Shown in pieces: positions 42,818-52,735 of a stretch of 64,000 nucleotides of DNA; within the stretch, counting starts at the first letter, position 1, and every line of letters begins with the position of its first letter. Both the position numbers and the translations under genes were made by a program. The DNA is from Paenibacillus macquariensis (GTDB lineage Bacteria > Bacillota > Bacilli > Paenibacillales > Paenibacillaceae). Below the pieces are notes generated by a model. It saw only the letters and a list, made by a program, of their open reading frames with translations. It was not told where the DNA came from and made no database searches. Location of the stretch: contig NZ_FTNK01000007.1 in the NCBI RefSeq assembly GCF_900156375.1, positions 186,001-250,000 on the forward strand. Direction: 5' to 3'.

Positions 42818-42851
42818 ACCATATTATATGTAATATGGTTTCCTTTAGTAA
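42818..42851 (-). promoter_or_regulatory. pulA promoter overlapped by a palindromic operator
   Basis: Minus-strand TTACTA (42851-42846), 17 bases, TATAAT (42828-42823). A palindrome with 9-base arms ACCATATTA/TAATATGGT around TATG (42818-42839) covers the -10 element. The regulator is unknown. Confidence 0.55.
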
Positions 42852-43095
42852 GGGCTATATCCTATAATATCGCTTTTGCATTAACCGAATTATAAGACCA
42901 TACACGCCATTCGTTATTTACATAATCATACAATAAGTAATAATGAATGTTGGAAATCAACTTTATTTATCTAATTTACAGGATTATACGCTTCTCAACT
43001 CCATTTAAGAATAGCAAAGAATGGAGATAAAAATATTCTATTGTAGGGAGCCCTCTTATTCACAGAACTTATCATGTATAGGCATTTATAACACA
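42852..43095. other. intergenic region without recognised feature
   Basis: AT-rich stretch between the pulA promoter and the ptsI terminator. I find no gene, hairpin with T-run or repeat in it; the plus-strand frame from 43021 has no ribosome site and runs antisense into ptsI. Confidence 0.4.
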
Positions 43096-43130
43096 ACAAA
43101 AAGGAGCAGCCCCATGTGTGGGCCACTCCT
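43096..43130 (-). terminator. terminator after ptsI
   Basis: On the minus strand AGGAG and GGCCC pair with GGGGC and CTCCT around a short loop, followed by TTTTTGTTG. Confidence 0.85.
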
Positions 43131-43157
43131 ATTTATTCATACATATATAAATGATTA

Positions 43158-44873
43158 TTACTTACTCACAGTAGCCTTTACCAATTCCACAACTTCTTCT
43201 GCGGTACCTTGTTCAAGTGCCTTCTCTGCCAGTTGTAACATATCTGACGCAGATAACTTAGAGATAAGACTTCTTGCAGGAAGAATAGATGAGGCACTCA
43301 TACTAAATTCATCAAGACCCAATCCAATCAAAAGCGGTATAGCCGTCTCATCACCAGCCATTTCTCCACACATACCAACCCATTTTCCTTGTTTGTGTGC
43401 AGCTTTAATGACCATATCAATTAAACGTAATATAGATGGGTTATATGGTTGATATAGATAAGATACGCGTTCATTCATTCGATCTGCAGCCATTGTATAC
43501 TGAATAAGGTCATTGGTTCCAATGCTGAAGAAGTCCACTTCTTTAGCAAACTGATCTGCTAGCACAGCAGTACTTGGAATCTCCACCATAATCCCGAGTT
43601 GAATATTGTCAGACACTGCAACACCTTCAGAAGTCAATTTCTCCTTCTCTTCCAGTAGCACTGCCTTAGCCGCTCTGAATTCACCGAGTGTGGCAATCAT
43701 CGGGAACATAATACGCAGGTTACCATACACGCTTGCACGTAGCAGAGCACGCAGTTGAACACGGAAGATATCCTGACGATCTAGACACAATCGAATAGCA
43801 CGGAATCCTAAGAATGGATTCATTTCTTTGGGCATTTCCAAGTAAGGTAATTCCTTGTCCCCACCGATGTCCAACGTACGAACAACCACCGGCTTACCGT
43901 TCATTTTTTCCAAAACGGTCTTATACGCGTTATATTGAACGTTCTCAGATGGAAGCTTATCCCGACCCATGTATAGAAATTCCGTTCGGTATAACCCAAC
44001 GGCCTCTCCACCATTATCAAGAACACCTTCCACATCCGCAGGTGTACCAATGTTAGCAGCTAATTCAACTTGTACATTATCTTTCGTTAGCGTTGGTAGG
44101 TCACGAAGCTTTTTCCACTCTGCAATTTGTTGATCGTACGCTTGCTGTTTGATACGGTACTCAGCAACGACTTCTTCTGAAGGGTTAATCAGCACCTCAC
44201 CAGCTAATCCATCTACAATCACCAGATCACCACTTGTCACTTGAGACAACACATTTTGTGTTCCAACAACAGCAGGAATTTCAAGGGACCGCGCCATAAT
44301 AGCCGAATGAGAAGTTCTACCCCCAATGTTCGTAGTAAAACCTTTAACATACTTACGATTTAATTGCGCTGTGTCTGACGGTGTTAAATCTTCAGCAATA
44401 ACGATCGTCTCTTCGGCGATTTCAGCAGGACTTATTTGGCTAATGCCAAGTAAGTGTTTAAGAATCCGCTTCGACACATCTCGCATATCCGCTGCACGTT
44501 CTTGTAAGTATGCACTCTTCATATTTTCGAACATTGCAATAAATTGGTTCGCAATCTCATTAAGTGCATAGCTTGCATTAATAGATTCAGTAGTGATAAG
44601 ACTCTTCACAGGATCAATGAATTCGGGATCATTCAAAATAAGTAGATGAGATGCAAAAATCTCCGCCTTCTTCTCACCTAATTCTTGAAGGGTACGTTCT
44701 TTAATTGCCTCAAGTTCAACACTTGATTGTTGTAGCGCGTCGTCCAACTTATCCAATTCTGCCTGGGTATCATTCACTTGCGTCTTCTGTACAGAATAAT
44801 CCGGATGTTCCAAGATGAACGCTCGGGCAATGGCAATTCCCGCAGAAGCTGCGATGCCCGATATTTTATTCAT
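43158..44873 (-). CDS. ptsI: phosphoenolpyruvate-protein phosphotransferase (Enzyme I)
   Basis: 571 residues, complete. The phosphorylated His189 is in [23 protein letters not shown]. The PEP-binding C-domain shows [38 protein letters not shown], and [19 protein letters not shown] with the catalytic Cys in [11 protein letters not shown]. It takes phosphate from PEP and passes it to HPr. Its start overlaps the ptsH stop by 8 bases. Expression is expected to depend on the GlcT-type leader upstream of ptsH. Confidence 0.97.
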   Translation of the reverse strand: MNKISGIAASAGIAIARAFILEHPDYSVQKTQVNDTQAELDKLDDALQQSSVELEAIKERTLQELGEKKAEIFASHLLILNDPEFIDPVKSLITTESINASYALNEIANQFIAMFENMKSAYLQERAADMRDVSKRILKHLLGISQISPAEIAEETIVIAEDLTPSDTAQLNRKYVKGFTTNIGGRTSHSAIMARSLEIPAVVGTQNVLSQVTSGDLVIVDGLAGEVLINPSEEVVAEYRIKQQAYDQQIAEWKKLRDLPTLTKDNVQVELAANIGTPADVEGVLDNGGEAVGLYRTEFLYMGRDKLPSENVQYNAYKTVLEKMNGKPVVVRTLDIGGDKELPYLEMPKEMNPFLGFRAIRLCLDRQDIFRVQLRALLRASVYGNLRIMFPMIATLGEFRAAKAVLLEEKEKLTSEGVAVSDNIQLGIMVEIPSTAVLADQFAKEVDFFSIGTNDLIQYTMAADRMNERVSYLYQPYNPSILRLIDMVIKAAHKQGKWVGMCGEMAGDETAIPLLIGLGLDEFSMSASSILPARSLISKLSASDMLQLAEKALEQGTAEEVVELVKATVSK

Positions 44874-45141
44874 GAAGTTCGCCTAACCCTTCTTTGATCA
44901 TTACTTCTTGAAGTTGGTCTAAGGCTGCTACTTCTTCCTCACCTTCTGTAATAAGAACCAAAGTATCTCCCATTTCCAATCCTAATGAAAGCACACCTAA
45001 AATCGATTTCAACGTTACTTTCTTACCGTTAGATTCTGCATAAGCTTCTGTTGTTTTGAATTTTGTTGCAGCATTTACCAATGCTGTTGCTGGGCGTGCA
45101 TGAATTCCGTCTTCGTCCACAATTTTGAATGTTTTTTGCAT
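44866..45141 (-). CDS. ptsH: phosphocarrier protein HPr
   Basis: 91 residues. His14 in [12 protein letters not shown] accepts phosphate from Enzyme I, and Ser46 in [11 protein letters not shown] is the HPr kinase site that links glycolytic state to CcpA. The preferred start is ATG 45141 with AGTAGG 9 bases upstream; ATG 45150 is the alternative. It lies after a decayed ptsG fragment rather than an intact ptsG. Confidence 0.96.
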   Translation of the reverse strand: MQKTFKIVDEDGIHARPATALVNAATKFKTTEAYAESNGKKVTLKSILGVLSLGLEMGDTLVLITEGEEEVAALDQLQEVMIKEGLGELHE

Positions 45142-45195
45142 AATATTCATCCTACTCTCATTTTTAGTTTATTGTTCTATAGCTTATCCATTCTC

Positions 45196-45317
45196 TTAAG
45201 TTAACCACTTAATATCTTCAACCACAATTGCGGTAACCGCTTCTCATCAAAGATGGTCTAAGCGTTGTTGCCTACTTCTAGTACGCCTGCAGCGCCAAGT
45301 TGTTTCAGAAGATTCAC
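45196..45317 (-). pseudogene. ptsG: remnant of the ptsG EIIB C-terminal end
   Basis: In frame from 45317 the sequence reads VNLLKQLGAAGVLEVGNNA, then a TAG, then TIFDEK, closely resembling the conserved LKxLGAxGVxEVGNNxQAIFG end of glucose PTS EIIB domains. The TAG falls where a Gln (CAG) is expected. After that the frame shifts, and a neighbouring frame ends EDIKWLT. Two TAA codons sit just before the fragment. The EIIC domain and the phosphorylated Cys of EIIB are absent. Position matches B. subtilis order glcT-ptsG-ptsH-ptsI. Confidence 0.75.
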
Positions 45318-45340
45318 TTATTAGATTCCTAAAAGTACAT

Positions 45341-45470
45341 AAAAACAAAAAGGCACGAGTTTTTTACAGCACATTGCTTGTTCTTCTAACCTAAGGTTAG
45401 ATTACCCAATAACGGGGAGAACAATCAGTATACTTTAAATTAACTCATGCCTGAAATAATCAGTTACACG
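45341..45470 (-). promoter_or_regulatory. GlcT-type RAT antiterminator and leader terminator of ptsHI
   Basis: The minus-strand leader contains ACGTGTAACTGATTATTTCAGG followed by CATGAGT, resembling the RAT of B. subtilis ptsG. Its AGGCATGAGT (45452-45443) can instead pair with ACTCGTGCCT (45360-45351), which is followed by TTTTTGTTTTT (45350-45341), making a terminator. RAT folding and termination are therefore mutually exclusive, the hallmark of LicT/GlcT-type control. Inner hairpins (CTAACC-TTA-GGTTAG, TTGTTCT/AGAACAA) fill the terminator arm. Confidence 0.8.
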
Positions 45471-45505
45471 TAAGTACAATATTAAGTTTGTAGAACTACG
45501 AATAT

Positions 45506-45534
45506 ATTTTAACATCTTTATTACTCTTTTTCAA
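45506..45534 (-). promoter_or_regulatory. SigA promoter of the ptsHI leader
   Basis: Minus-strand TTGAAA (45534-45529), 17 bases, TAAAAT (45511-45506), placed between the glcT stop and the RAT. Confidence 0.75.
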
Positions 45535-45544
45535 CTTTATTTCT

Positions 45545-46411
45545 CTACACAAAATTTTTATCACCTGTACCATTTTTTCTCTCAGAAAGCCGTTGTAAAT
45601 GTACTGTTAAATAGCTTACTTCTGACGGATACACAGGTTTACGTAATTTTTCTTCCATAATTTTAGTCATCTTCCAAGCCAATGAATATAATTCAGGATA
45701 TTCCTGGTAAAGTAATTTATCAAGTGATCCAATCTCTTGTTCAACCTTGCCACTACGTACGCGCTCTAAGGCAAACCGTAAATGCGTAATAAATCTTGAG
45801 TAATCCAATGAGTCACGTGGAATATGGTAATCCATGCTTTGTTCCACAACCTCAACCAAATAAGCAACAAGTTCGGATTGTTTCTTAACTTCACTAACGT
45901 GCTGATCCGTAAGCGCACTATGGATATGAAGTGCTACGAAACCAATTTCATCTTCTTCCAAATCCACTTTAAATCCCTTACGAATTAACTTAACTACATG
46001 TTCTGCCATTCGATATTCTTCAGGATACATTTCTTTCGTCTCGAATAGAAACGGATTATGCAGTACAATACCCTGATCATAACGTTTAATTGCAAAAGAA
46101 ATGTGATCTGTTAATGCAATGTGTATATGCTCATTCAGAGGGACCTTACTGTGCTCTTTAATGTATAAAATACCTTCATTGACAATTTCTATCAGATGTT
46201 CAGCTACTTGCGGAATTAATTGTTTATACTGCTCTTGTTCTTGTTCATTGGTTAAAATAAACATTTTCTCAACGGACGATAGTGGTAGATCGTCACCAAC
46301 TTTGCAGTTAAAACCTATTCCTTTACCAATAACTACAACTTCCTGAAATTGCGGATGGTTTGCAATAATGACGTTGTTATTTAGCACCTTAAATACTTGT
46401 ATATTGCCCAT
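45545..46411 (-). CDS. glcT: transcriptional antiterminator GlcT
   Basis: 288 residues of the BglG/LicT family, with close segment identity to B. subtilis GlcT (KVLNNNVIIANH, EVVVIGKGIGFNCK, LNEHIHIALTDHISFAIKRY, EIGFVALHIHSAL). The RNA-binding CAT domain is residues 1-60, followed by two PRD domains with paired His residues that are phosphorylated by the PTS. It binds the RAT in the ptsHI leader and prevents termination when glucose is transported. ATG 46411 has GAGGTG 6 bases upstream. Its usual negative partner, PtsG EIIB, is not intact in this cluster. Confidence 0.94.
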   Translation of the reverse strand: MGNIQVFKVLNNNVIIANHPQFQEVVVIGKGIGFNCKVGDDLPLSSVEKMFILTNEQEQEQYKQLIPQVAEHLIEIVNEGILYIKEHSKVPLNEHIHIALTDHISFAIKRYDQGIVLHNPFLFETKEMYPEEYRMAEHVVKLIRKGFKVDLEEDEIGFVALHIHSALTDQHVSEVKKQSELVAYLVEVVEQSMDYHIPRDSLDYSRFITHLRFALERVRSGKVEQEIGSLDKLLYQEYPELYSLAWKMTKIMEEKLRKPVYPSEVSYLTVHLQRLSERKNGTGDKNFV

Positions 46412-46507
46412 ATTTAGCACCTCATTAATATACCCTCAAGCATGAGATATTAACAAAGATCTACTCATTCGTCAACCTCAGAAAGAAGATAATGACTATC
46501 TATAAAT

Positions 46508-46542
46508 CAAGCTCTAGTAACATTATCCATTACTAGAGCTTG
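46508..46542 (-). terminator. hairpin after floT
   Basis: A perfect 13-bp stem CAAGCTCTAGTAA/TTACTAGAGCTTG around a 9-base loop. Only a short T-rich tail follows on the minus strand. Confidence 0.65.
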
Positions 46543-46562
46543 GGCCTTCACTTATAAGTCAA

Positions 46563-48068
46563 TTATTCTTGTGACGGTAGATCAGAAGGCACTGATGTTA
46601 CTGTTTGTAACTCAGGCTTCTTTTGAGTAAAACCTTTAATTAGACTTTCAAGGTCGAGCCCCGAAACATTCTTTAGCATTGCCGGTGCAGTGGCCATTAA
46701 TTCTGTTACGTAATTACTTACTCGAGCAGCACCTTCGCCTTTGCCAGTGTCGACTACAGTCAGATTATCAATAGAAGCCAGTGGCTGTGCAATTTTGCCA
46801 GCGAGTTCAGGCAGCATCTTCACGACAATATCGAGTATTGCAGCTTCTCCGTACTTTTGGAATGCTGCAGCCAACTTCTCCTTCGCTTCTGCTTCAGCGA
46901 GCCCTCGCAAACGAATGACGTCTGCATCTGCAGTACCTCTTGCCCGTTCCGAATCAGCCATCGCCTGACCATCTAATCGTTTCTGTGATGCCGAAGCTTT
47001 CGCTTGTGTCTCGATAGAATATTGCAGCGCATCTGCCTCAAGCATTCTACGTGCTTTATCTGCTTCTGCTCCAATCTCAACAGAATATCGATCCGCATCT
47101 GCCTTCTTCTTCACTTCAGCATCATATTGCAATTGGCGAACTAAGATCTCTTTTTCTTGTAAGTCTACTTCACGGTTTTTGCGAACAATTTCTACTTGCA
47201 TCTGCTCTTCTACTACAATTTGTTTCGCACGGGCTTCTTGTATGTGATAGGCTTGGTCTGCCTCAGCCCTAGCAGTGTCCTGCTCTTTTTTAAACGAAGC
47301 GACTTTCAACTCTTTTTCCTTCGATGCTTCAGCAATATTCGTGTCTCTTAGCAGTTCGGCTTTCTGTCCCTGCTCTTCTGCATTGGCCTTCTGAATTCGT
47401 GCATCACGTACAGCATCTGCCTCGGCGATTTCTGCATCACGTTTAACCGTCGCAATACGAGGTTTCCCTAGCGCTTCTAAGTATCCATGCTTATCTCGTA
47501 AATCTTTGATTGTAAATGAAACAATTTGTAACCCCATTTTCTTCAGATCCCTTGCAGCCACACCCTGTACTTCTTGCGCGAACTTATCACGATTCTTGTA
47601 GACTTCTTCTACGGTCATCATTCCTAATATCGCACGAAGGTGCCCTTCCAACACTTCTTGTGCTTCACCTCTGAGTGAATCAACAGGTTTGCCTATAAAT
47701 TGCTCAGAAGCTGTTACTACGTCTTCAATGGATCCTCCTACTTTAATAATCGCTACACCATCAGCCATAACGGGCACGCCTTGCTCGGTGTATACTTCCG
47801 GGGTTGAGACATCTAGCTTATGAGAAAGAAGTGAAATGAATTGCGACTGCTGGAAAATTGGAAGAATGAATGCTCCACCTCCACGAACAATCTTTATTCT
47901 ACGACCATCTTCATCTGAAATATTACGATTACCCAAGAAAGAACCTGTAACAATCATCGCTTCATCTGGTCCTACTGTCTTATAACGTGCCCAGAATGCC
48001 AAACCAAGTACAATAATGACAGCAATTACGATAGCTGGAATAATCAAATAATCTGGTATTGATTCCAT
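46563..48068 (-). CDS. floT: flotillin FloT (SPFH/band 7)
   Basis: 501 residues. A membrane hairpin at the N-terminus (IIPAIVIAVIIVLGLAFWARY) is followed by the SPFH domain (IIKVGGSIEDVVTASEQFIGK, IVSFTIKDL) and a long coiled-coil region rich in Ala/Glu repeats (DAEIAEADAVRDARIQKANAEE). Flotillins organise fluid membrane microdomains. It follows the NfeD-like gene with a 1-base overlap, the same order as B. subtilis yuaF-floT. Confidence 0.95.
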   Translation of the reverse strand: MESIPDYLIIPAIVIAVIIVLGLAFWARYKTVGPDEAMIVTGSFLGNRNISDEDGRRIKIVRGGGAFILPIFQQSQFISLLSHKLDVSTPEVYTEQGVPVMADGVAIIKVGGSIEDVVTASEQFIGKPVDSLRGEAQEVLEGHLRAILGMMTVEEVYKNRDKFAQEVQGVAARDLKKMGLQIVSFTIKDLRDKHGYLEALGKPRIATVKRDAEIAEADAVRDARIQKANAEEQGQKAELLRDTNIAEASKEKELKVASFKKEQDTARAEADQAYHIQEARAKQIVVEEQMQVEIVRKNREVDLQEKEILVRQLQYDAEVKKKADADRYSVEIGAEADKARRMLEADALQYSIETQAKASASQKRLDGQAMADSERARGTADADVIRLRGLAEAEAKEKLAAAFQKYGEAAILDIVVKMLPELAGKIAQPLASIDNLTVVDTGKGEGAARVSNYVTELMATAPAMLKNVSGLDLESLIKGFTQKKPELQTVTSVPSDLPSQE

Positions 48069-48604
48069 TAGACATCATCTCCTCTTTTATCATCAAATTC
48101 TGTAACAAATAACACACCATCTACTTCATCAACAATAACAACACGAGTTCCAGCGATCATGACACGTTGTTCTAGACTGGAAGCAATATGTAAGACATTT
48201 CCCGCCCCAATCTTAACCATTACTTCTCCATACCCTATGCCAGGAAGAGGAATCGTAATTTCTCCAATCTTACCGACCAGATCATGGATGGAGTAACCCG
48301 TAGAATTCTCACTGTTTTCCATCGGTTTGACATAGAGATAATACACAAGAAGAGAAATGAAAATGGCGATTAGGATGGAAAATAACAAATTCGGTATGAT
48401 ACTCAAGTTGGAATGTCGAGTTATCAAAACGCCCGCTCCCCCAAATACCGTAATTGCACTTGCTACCACCATTGGCTTCAGAATATCTACAGATAAGAAA
48501 TCAAGAATCCCATCCAACGCGTTACTTAGTACGTCCCCGAATACCACACTTACTATGGCAAACAGTACGCCTCCTGCCAAACAACTTAAATAAAGCGCCT
48601 CCAT
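48068..48604 (-). CDS. NfeD-like membrane protein (YuaF)
   Basis: 178 residues: four membrane helices in the first 110 residues, then a C-terminal OB-fold NfeD domain (LVGKIGEITIPLPGIGYGEVMVKIGAGNVLHIASSLEQRVMIAGTRVVIVD). This is the truncated NfeD form that accompanies flotillin and helps its assembly. It lacks the ClpP-type protease domain of long NfeD proteins. AGGAGG precedes the ATG. Confidence 0.93.
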   Translation of the reverse strand: MEALYLSCLAGGVLFAIVSVVFGDVLSNALDGILDFLSVDILKPMVVASAITVFGGAGVLITRHSNLSIIPNLLFSILIAIFISLLVYYLYVKPMENSENSTGYSIHDLVGKIGEITIPLPGIGYGEVMVKIGAGNVLHIASSLEQRVMIAGTRVVIVDEVDGVLFVTEFDDKRGDDV

Positions 48605-48742
48605 TATTTCCGTCCTCCTGTCGCATTTTCTATGTCTATATTAACTTATACGCTTTAACTACCCTATTGTTTCAAATATTTCCTGTATTGTAAATAACCA
48701 TGGAAATTATTTCGAAGTCCGTTATAAGATGACATCATAAAA

Positions 48743-48788
48743 GGGACTCCTCCCAAAGGTCATTATTAAGACCTTTGGGAGGAGTCCC
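48743..48788. terminator. terminator after the iron alcohol dehydrogenase gene
   Basis: A perfect 19-bp stem (GGGACTCCTCCCAAAGGTC and its complement) around 8 bases, followed on the minus strand by TTTTATGATG. Confidence 0.88.
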
Positions 48789-48819
48789 TCATTGATATCG
48801 CAATTCACATCGTATTATT

Positions 48820-49983
48820 TTAAAGTGACATGTTGTAGATCTCAACCACGTCTTCTTTATTCAACTTATTAAAGTTACCGAAAGGACCAAAACGTAGCGC
48901 CTTATCCGCCATAACCTCAATCTGACTTGCATCAATATCATAATCGCTTAAGCGACTTGGCGCACCGATGGAATTCCAGAATGTACGTAATGCTTCAATT
49001 CCTTCAACTCCAACCTGCTCATCACTTTTCCCTGATGGATCAATACCAAATACCTGAATAGCTAATCGTTTGAAGCGTGCAATATCAACGTTCTGGTTAT
49101 GTTTCATCCAATTCGGGAACAGAATAGCTAATCCGCCGCCATGTGGAATATCATATACAGCCGATACCGCATGCTCTATGTTATGAGTAGCCCAATCGCC
49201 CGTCATTCCCATATTCAGTACACCATTCAATGCCATTGTACCGCAATACATAATCGTCGAACGTAATTCAAAATTCTCTAGATCTTCAATAAGCTTAGGC
49301 GCTGTCTCGATAACTGTACGTAGAATCGTCTCACAGAATCCATCCTGTACAGGTGTATTACTCTCCGAATGAAAGTAATGTTCTAATACATGAGACATGA
49401 TATCCACCATACCATACACCGTCTGATCCTTAGGCAAGGAGAATGTATGTGCTGGATCTAGAATAGAGAATGCCGGATAGGCATATGGACTACCCCAGCC
49501 CATTTTCTCTTGTGTCACTTCATTAGTGATAACAGATCCACCGTTCATTTCAGATCCCGTTGCAGCCATTGTTAATACGGTTCCTAAAGGAAGGGCAGCT
49601 TGAGGAGCAGCTTTACGTTCTAAGAAATCCCACATATCTCCATCATACTTCGCACCAACAGCAATAGCCTTAGCACAGTCAAGTACGCTTCCGCCACCTA
49701 CAGCCAGAATAAGTTCAATTCCGTTCGATTTACATAGTTCTACGCCTTTGTGTACGGTAGATAGTCGTGGATTAGGTTCTACGCCACCTTGCTCAGTAAC
49801 TTCAGCTCCAATCTCATTCAACAGGGTCATGACATTGTCATAAAGACCACTACGTTTAATGCTGCCGCCACCATATAGAAACAATACTTTATTTCCGTAT
49901 TTAGGTACTTCACTTTTAAGTGCATCAAGTGTCCCTCTTCCGAAGATCAACTTGGTAGGATTATTAAATTCAAATGCTATCAT
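48820..49983 (-). CDS. iron-containing alcohol dehydrogenase (YugJ/BdhA type)
   Basis: 387 residues. The NAD(P)-binding segment is [17 protein letters not shown], and metal ligands lie in [11 protein letters not shown] and [28 protein letters not shown]. The [20 protein letters not shown] block is typical of butanol-dehydrogenase-like members such as B. subtilis YugJ/YugK. It reduces aldehydes to alcohols with NAD(P)H, or the reverse; the physiological substrate is open. It stands alone. Confidence 0.9.
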   Translation of the reverse strand: MIAFEFNNPTKLIFGRGTLDALKSEVPKYGNKVLFLYGGGSIKRSGLYDNVMTLLNEIGAEVTEQGGVEPNPRLSTVHKGVELCKSNGIELILAVGGGSVLDCAKAIAVGAKYDGDMWDFLERKAAPQAALPLGTVLTMAATGSEMNGGSVITNEVTQEKMGWGSPYAYPAFSILDPAHTFSLPKDQTVYGMVDIMSHVLEHYFHSESNTPVQDGFCETILRTVIETAPKLIEDLENFELRSTIMYCGTMALNGVLNMGMTGDWATHNIEHAVSAVYDIPHGGGLAILFPNWMKHNQNVDIARFKRLAIQVFGIDPSGKSDEQVGVEGIEALRTFWNSIGAPSRLSDYDIDASQIEVMADKALRFGPFGNFNKLNKEDVVEIYNMSL

Positions 49984-50097
49984 TAATTATTTCGCCTCCG
50001 ATGATAAAAATCATTTCATTCCTGACAAATTATCAATTCACTTCGAAAGATAATTCATCATTTCTATAGTATAAACCTTTCGTGATAGATGAACAAA

Positions 50098-50124
50098 CCG
50101 CCCTCCCTCAATGAGGAAGAACGG
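50098..50124 (-). terminator. terminator after galT
   Basis: On the minus strand CCGTTCTTCCTC pairs fully with GAGGGAGGGCGG (several G-U pairs), loop ATT, then TTTGTTC. Confidence 0.75.
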
Positions 50125-50146
50125 CTTATTTACGGATTATATTTGA

Positions 50147-51736
50147 TTAGGATTGCTCATATCCCAAATGTTGTAGGAATAATTTAAATGCCTGCTGTCC
50201 TGCCTCTGTCCTCTTATATACACCTGCATGCCCCAGAATATCTACGAACTTACACCCAACCTTATGTTGGATCAATTGTACAGCCTCATCTTTGTGATGT
50301 TGATTGCCATGTTCATTGACAAGTGACTTGATCCATTCCAAATGCTGAACCAACATAGGCACTTCTCCCGCCATAGCCGAAGTGTAGAGCTCTTCATCAC
50401 CACTTAAAATATTCGCAACGAGATCGAGCTCTTCCTTCAGTCTTCCAGGCAATATGGCCAGACCCATGACTTCGATTAAGCCAATATTCTCTTTCTTGAT
50501 GTGGTGCATCTCTGGATGCGGATGGAAGATTCCATCCGGATACTGTTCGTCGGTACGATTATTGCGCAATACGAGATCCATCTCGTAAGATCCATCAACG
50601 CTGCGGTGCACGATCGGTGTTACCGTGTTATGTGGAACATCTTCACCGGCGTCATTCTTAGTAAAGGCCAGAATATCCGCATTTGGATCACTATATTGCT
50701 TCCATGACTCGTAAATGTTATTAGCACATTCGAGTAGAACCTGACTATCCTGTGAACTAATACGTAATACAGACATCGGCCACTTCACGATACTTACAGA
50801 TACTTCGGGATATTCATCATGCGTGAATAAGGCTTCTTTAGGAGCATTCTGAATCGGGAATGTATGACGCCCACCTTGGAAATGATCATGCGTCAGAATA
50901 GAACCACCGACGATAGGCAAATCTGCATTGGATCCAATAAAATAATGCGGAACAATATCTACGAAAGACAACAGTCTTTTCAATGTATCTTTGGTCAATT
51001 TCATTGGCACATGGTCGCGATGAAATATAATGCAGTGCTCATTATAGTACACGTAAGGTGAGTATTGGAACAACCAAGGTTCATCATTCATTACCAATGG
51101 GATCACACGTAGATTCTGACGTGATGGATGATTAATTCGTCCAGCATAACCTACATTTTCTCGACATAATTGACACTTAGGATAGATTGGGGGTGGAAGT
51201 AATTTCGCCATTGCAATCTCTTTGGAATTCTTCTCTGGTTTAGACAAGTTAATGGTCATTTCGATGTCGCCATAAGCCGTTGCCTGCTTCCAATAGACGT
51301 TCTTGGACACCCGGTCCATTCGAATGTAATTAGAATCAATGTTCATTTTGTAGAAATGTTCTGTGGCCGCTTCTATCCCTTGATTCTTAGATATATCTTC
51401 AAACTCTGCAATCACTTCCGATGGGCGTGCCATCAGGAGTCCCATAATCTTAGAATCCAATAGATCTCGATACGTATCCGTATTCTCAGGAATAAGTCCA
51501 ATCTGGTATCCGTATTGAATCAATGTATCAATCATAATCTGCGGACTATCTTGCATAGTATGATCTACTTCGTAAGCGAACGGTTCACTGAAATGGAAGA
51601 GATCCATTAATAGGTTACGACTGTAATCAACATCCTCTTCTTTAATTAAATGGTGATCAAAGGCAAACTGAACCAAACGTTCAATCGCATGCAAAGCTTC
51701 ATCTTGTTCTGGCGTTGTTGTACTTGCGATATCCAT
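50147..51736 (-). CDS. galT: UDP-glucose-hexose-1-phosphate uridylyltransferase (type 2 GalT)
   Basis: 529 residues, the long Firmicute GalT type. Features include PRQNLRVIPLVMNDEPWLFQYSPYVYYNEHCIIFH, VGGSILTHDHFQGGRHTFP (active HxH-like region) and a Cys pair CQLCRENVGYAGR. It exchanges UMP between UDP-glucose and galactose-1-phosphate in the Leloir pathway. ATG 51736 has AAGGGGG 6 bases upstream; the open frame to 51835 overlaps galE and has no ribosome site. Last gene of galK-galE-galT. Confidence 0.95.
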   Translation of the reverse strand: MDIASTTTPEQDEALHAIERLVQFAFDHHLIKEEDVDYSRNLLMDLFHFSEPFAYEVDHTMQDSPQIMIDTLIQYGYQIGLIPENTDTYRDLLDSKIMGLLMARPSEVIAEFEDISKNQGIEAATEHFYKMNIDSNYIRMDRVSKNVYWKQATAYGDIEMTINLSKPEKNSKEIAMAKLLPPPIYPKCQLCRENVGYAGRINHPSRQNLRVIPLVMNDEPWLFQYSPYVYYNEHCIIFHRDHVPMKLTKDTLKRLLSFVDIVPHYFIGSNADLPIVGGSILTHDHFQGGRHTFPIQNAPKEALFTHDEYPEVSVSIVKWPMSVLRISSQDSQVLLECANNIYESWKQYSDPNADILAFTKNDAGEDVPHNTVTPIVHRSVDGSYEMDLVLRNNRTDEQYPDGIFHPHPEMHHIKKENIGLIEVMGLAILPGRLKEELDLVANILSGDEELYTSAMAGEVPMLVQHLEWIKSLVNEHGNQHHKDEAVQLIQHKVGCKFVDILGHAGVYKRTEAGQQAFKLFLQHLGYEQS

Positions 51737-51747
51737 ATTGATCCCCC

Positions 51748-52734
51748 TTATTCTCCATATCCCTGTGGATGAGACTGATGCCAACTCCAAGCACTTTGAA
51801 TGATATTGTCTAGATTGTCGTGGGTTGGATTCCAACCAAGGACGCTACGCGCTTTGTCCGAAGAAGCAACCAATGTGGCAGGATCTCCTGCACGGCGTTC
51901 TTGCATCACAACGGGAATATCAAGACCTGTGACTTTCTTTGCAGTTTCAATCACTTCTTTGACAGAGAATCCTTGGCCATTCCCTAGATTAAATACGTTA
52001 CTGTCATTGCCACTTCTCAAGTAAGTTACCGCACGATAATGTGCATCAGCGAGATCACTCACATGGATGTAATCACGAACACATGTTCCATCTGGTGTAG
52101 GATAATCTTCCCCGAATACAGCGATGTTCTCTCTTTGTTTCAATGCAGCTTGCAATACCAATGGAATGAGATGACTCTCTGGTCGATGATCTTCACCAAT
52201 TCTGCCACTAGCATGTGCACCTGCTGCGTTGAAATAACGCAATGCCACATATTTAATGCCCAGTACTTTATCGAACCATGACATCATACGCTCCATCATT
52301 AACTTGGTCTCTCCATACACATTCGTAGGCTCTGTACGATCACCTTCGACAATAGGTACCTTCTCAGGTTCGCCATAAGTAGCTGCCGTGGAGGAGAATA
52401 CAATTTTACGAACATTAGCTGCATCCATCGCTTCAAGTAAACACAACGTACCAAATACATTGTTATCGTAATACTTAACCGGATTCTGCATACTTTCTCC
52501 TACAAGAGAATTCGCTGCAAAATGAATAACCGCATCAATGTCATTCTCACTGAACAACTTTGCAAGTAACTCTTTATCTCGTAAATCTCCTTCATAAAGC
52601 TTACCTCCAAGAAGAGCTTCGGGATGTCCTGTCTGTAAATTATCAATTACAACAACTTCTTCCCCAAGATCAAGTAATGCTGCCACGGTATGTGAACCAA
52701 TATACCCTGCTCCGCCAGTTACTAAGATAGCCAT
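51748..52734 (-). CDS. galE: UDP-glucose 4-epimerase
   Basis: 328 residues of the SDR extended family. The NAD motif is VTGGAGYIGSHTVAALLDLG, the catalytic region SSTAATYGEP with VYGETKLMMERM (YxxxK), and later CVRDYIHVSDLADAH and FNLGNGQGFSVKEVI. It interconverts UDP-galactose and UDP-glucose. It starts one base after the galK stop and ends 11 bases before galT. Confidence 0.96.
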   Translation of the reverse strand: MAILVTGGAGYIGSHTVAALLDLGEEVVVIDNLQTGHPEALLGGKLYEGDLRDKELLAKLFSENDIDAVIHFAANSLVGESMQNPVKYYDNNVFGTLCLLEAMDAANVRKIVFSSTAATYGEPEKVPIVEGDRTEPTNVYGETKLMMERMMSWFDKVLGIKYVALRYFNAAGAHASGRIGEDHRPESHLIPLVLQAALKQRENIAVFGEDYPTPDGTCVRDYIHVSDLADAHYRAVTYLRSGNDSNVFNLGNGQGFSVKEVIETAKKVTGLDIPVVMQERRAGDPATLVASSDKARSVLGWNPTHDNLDNIIQSAWSWHQSHPQGYGE

Positions 52735-52735
52735 A

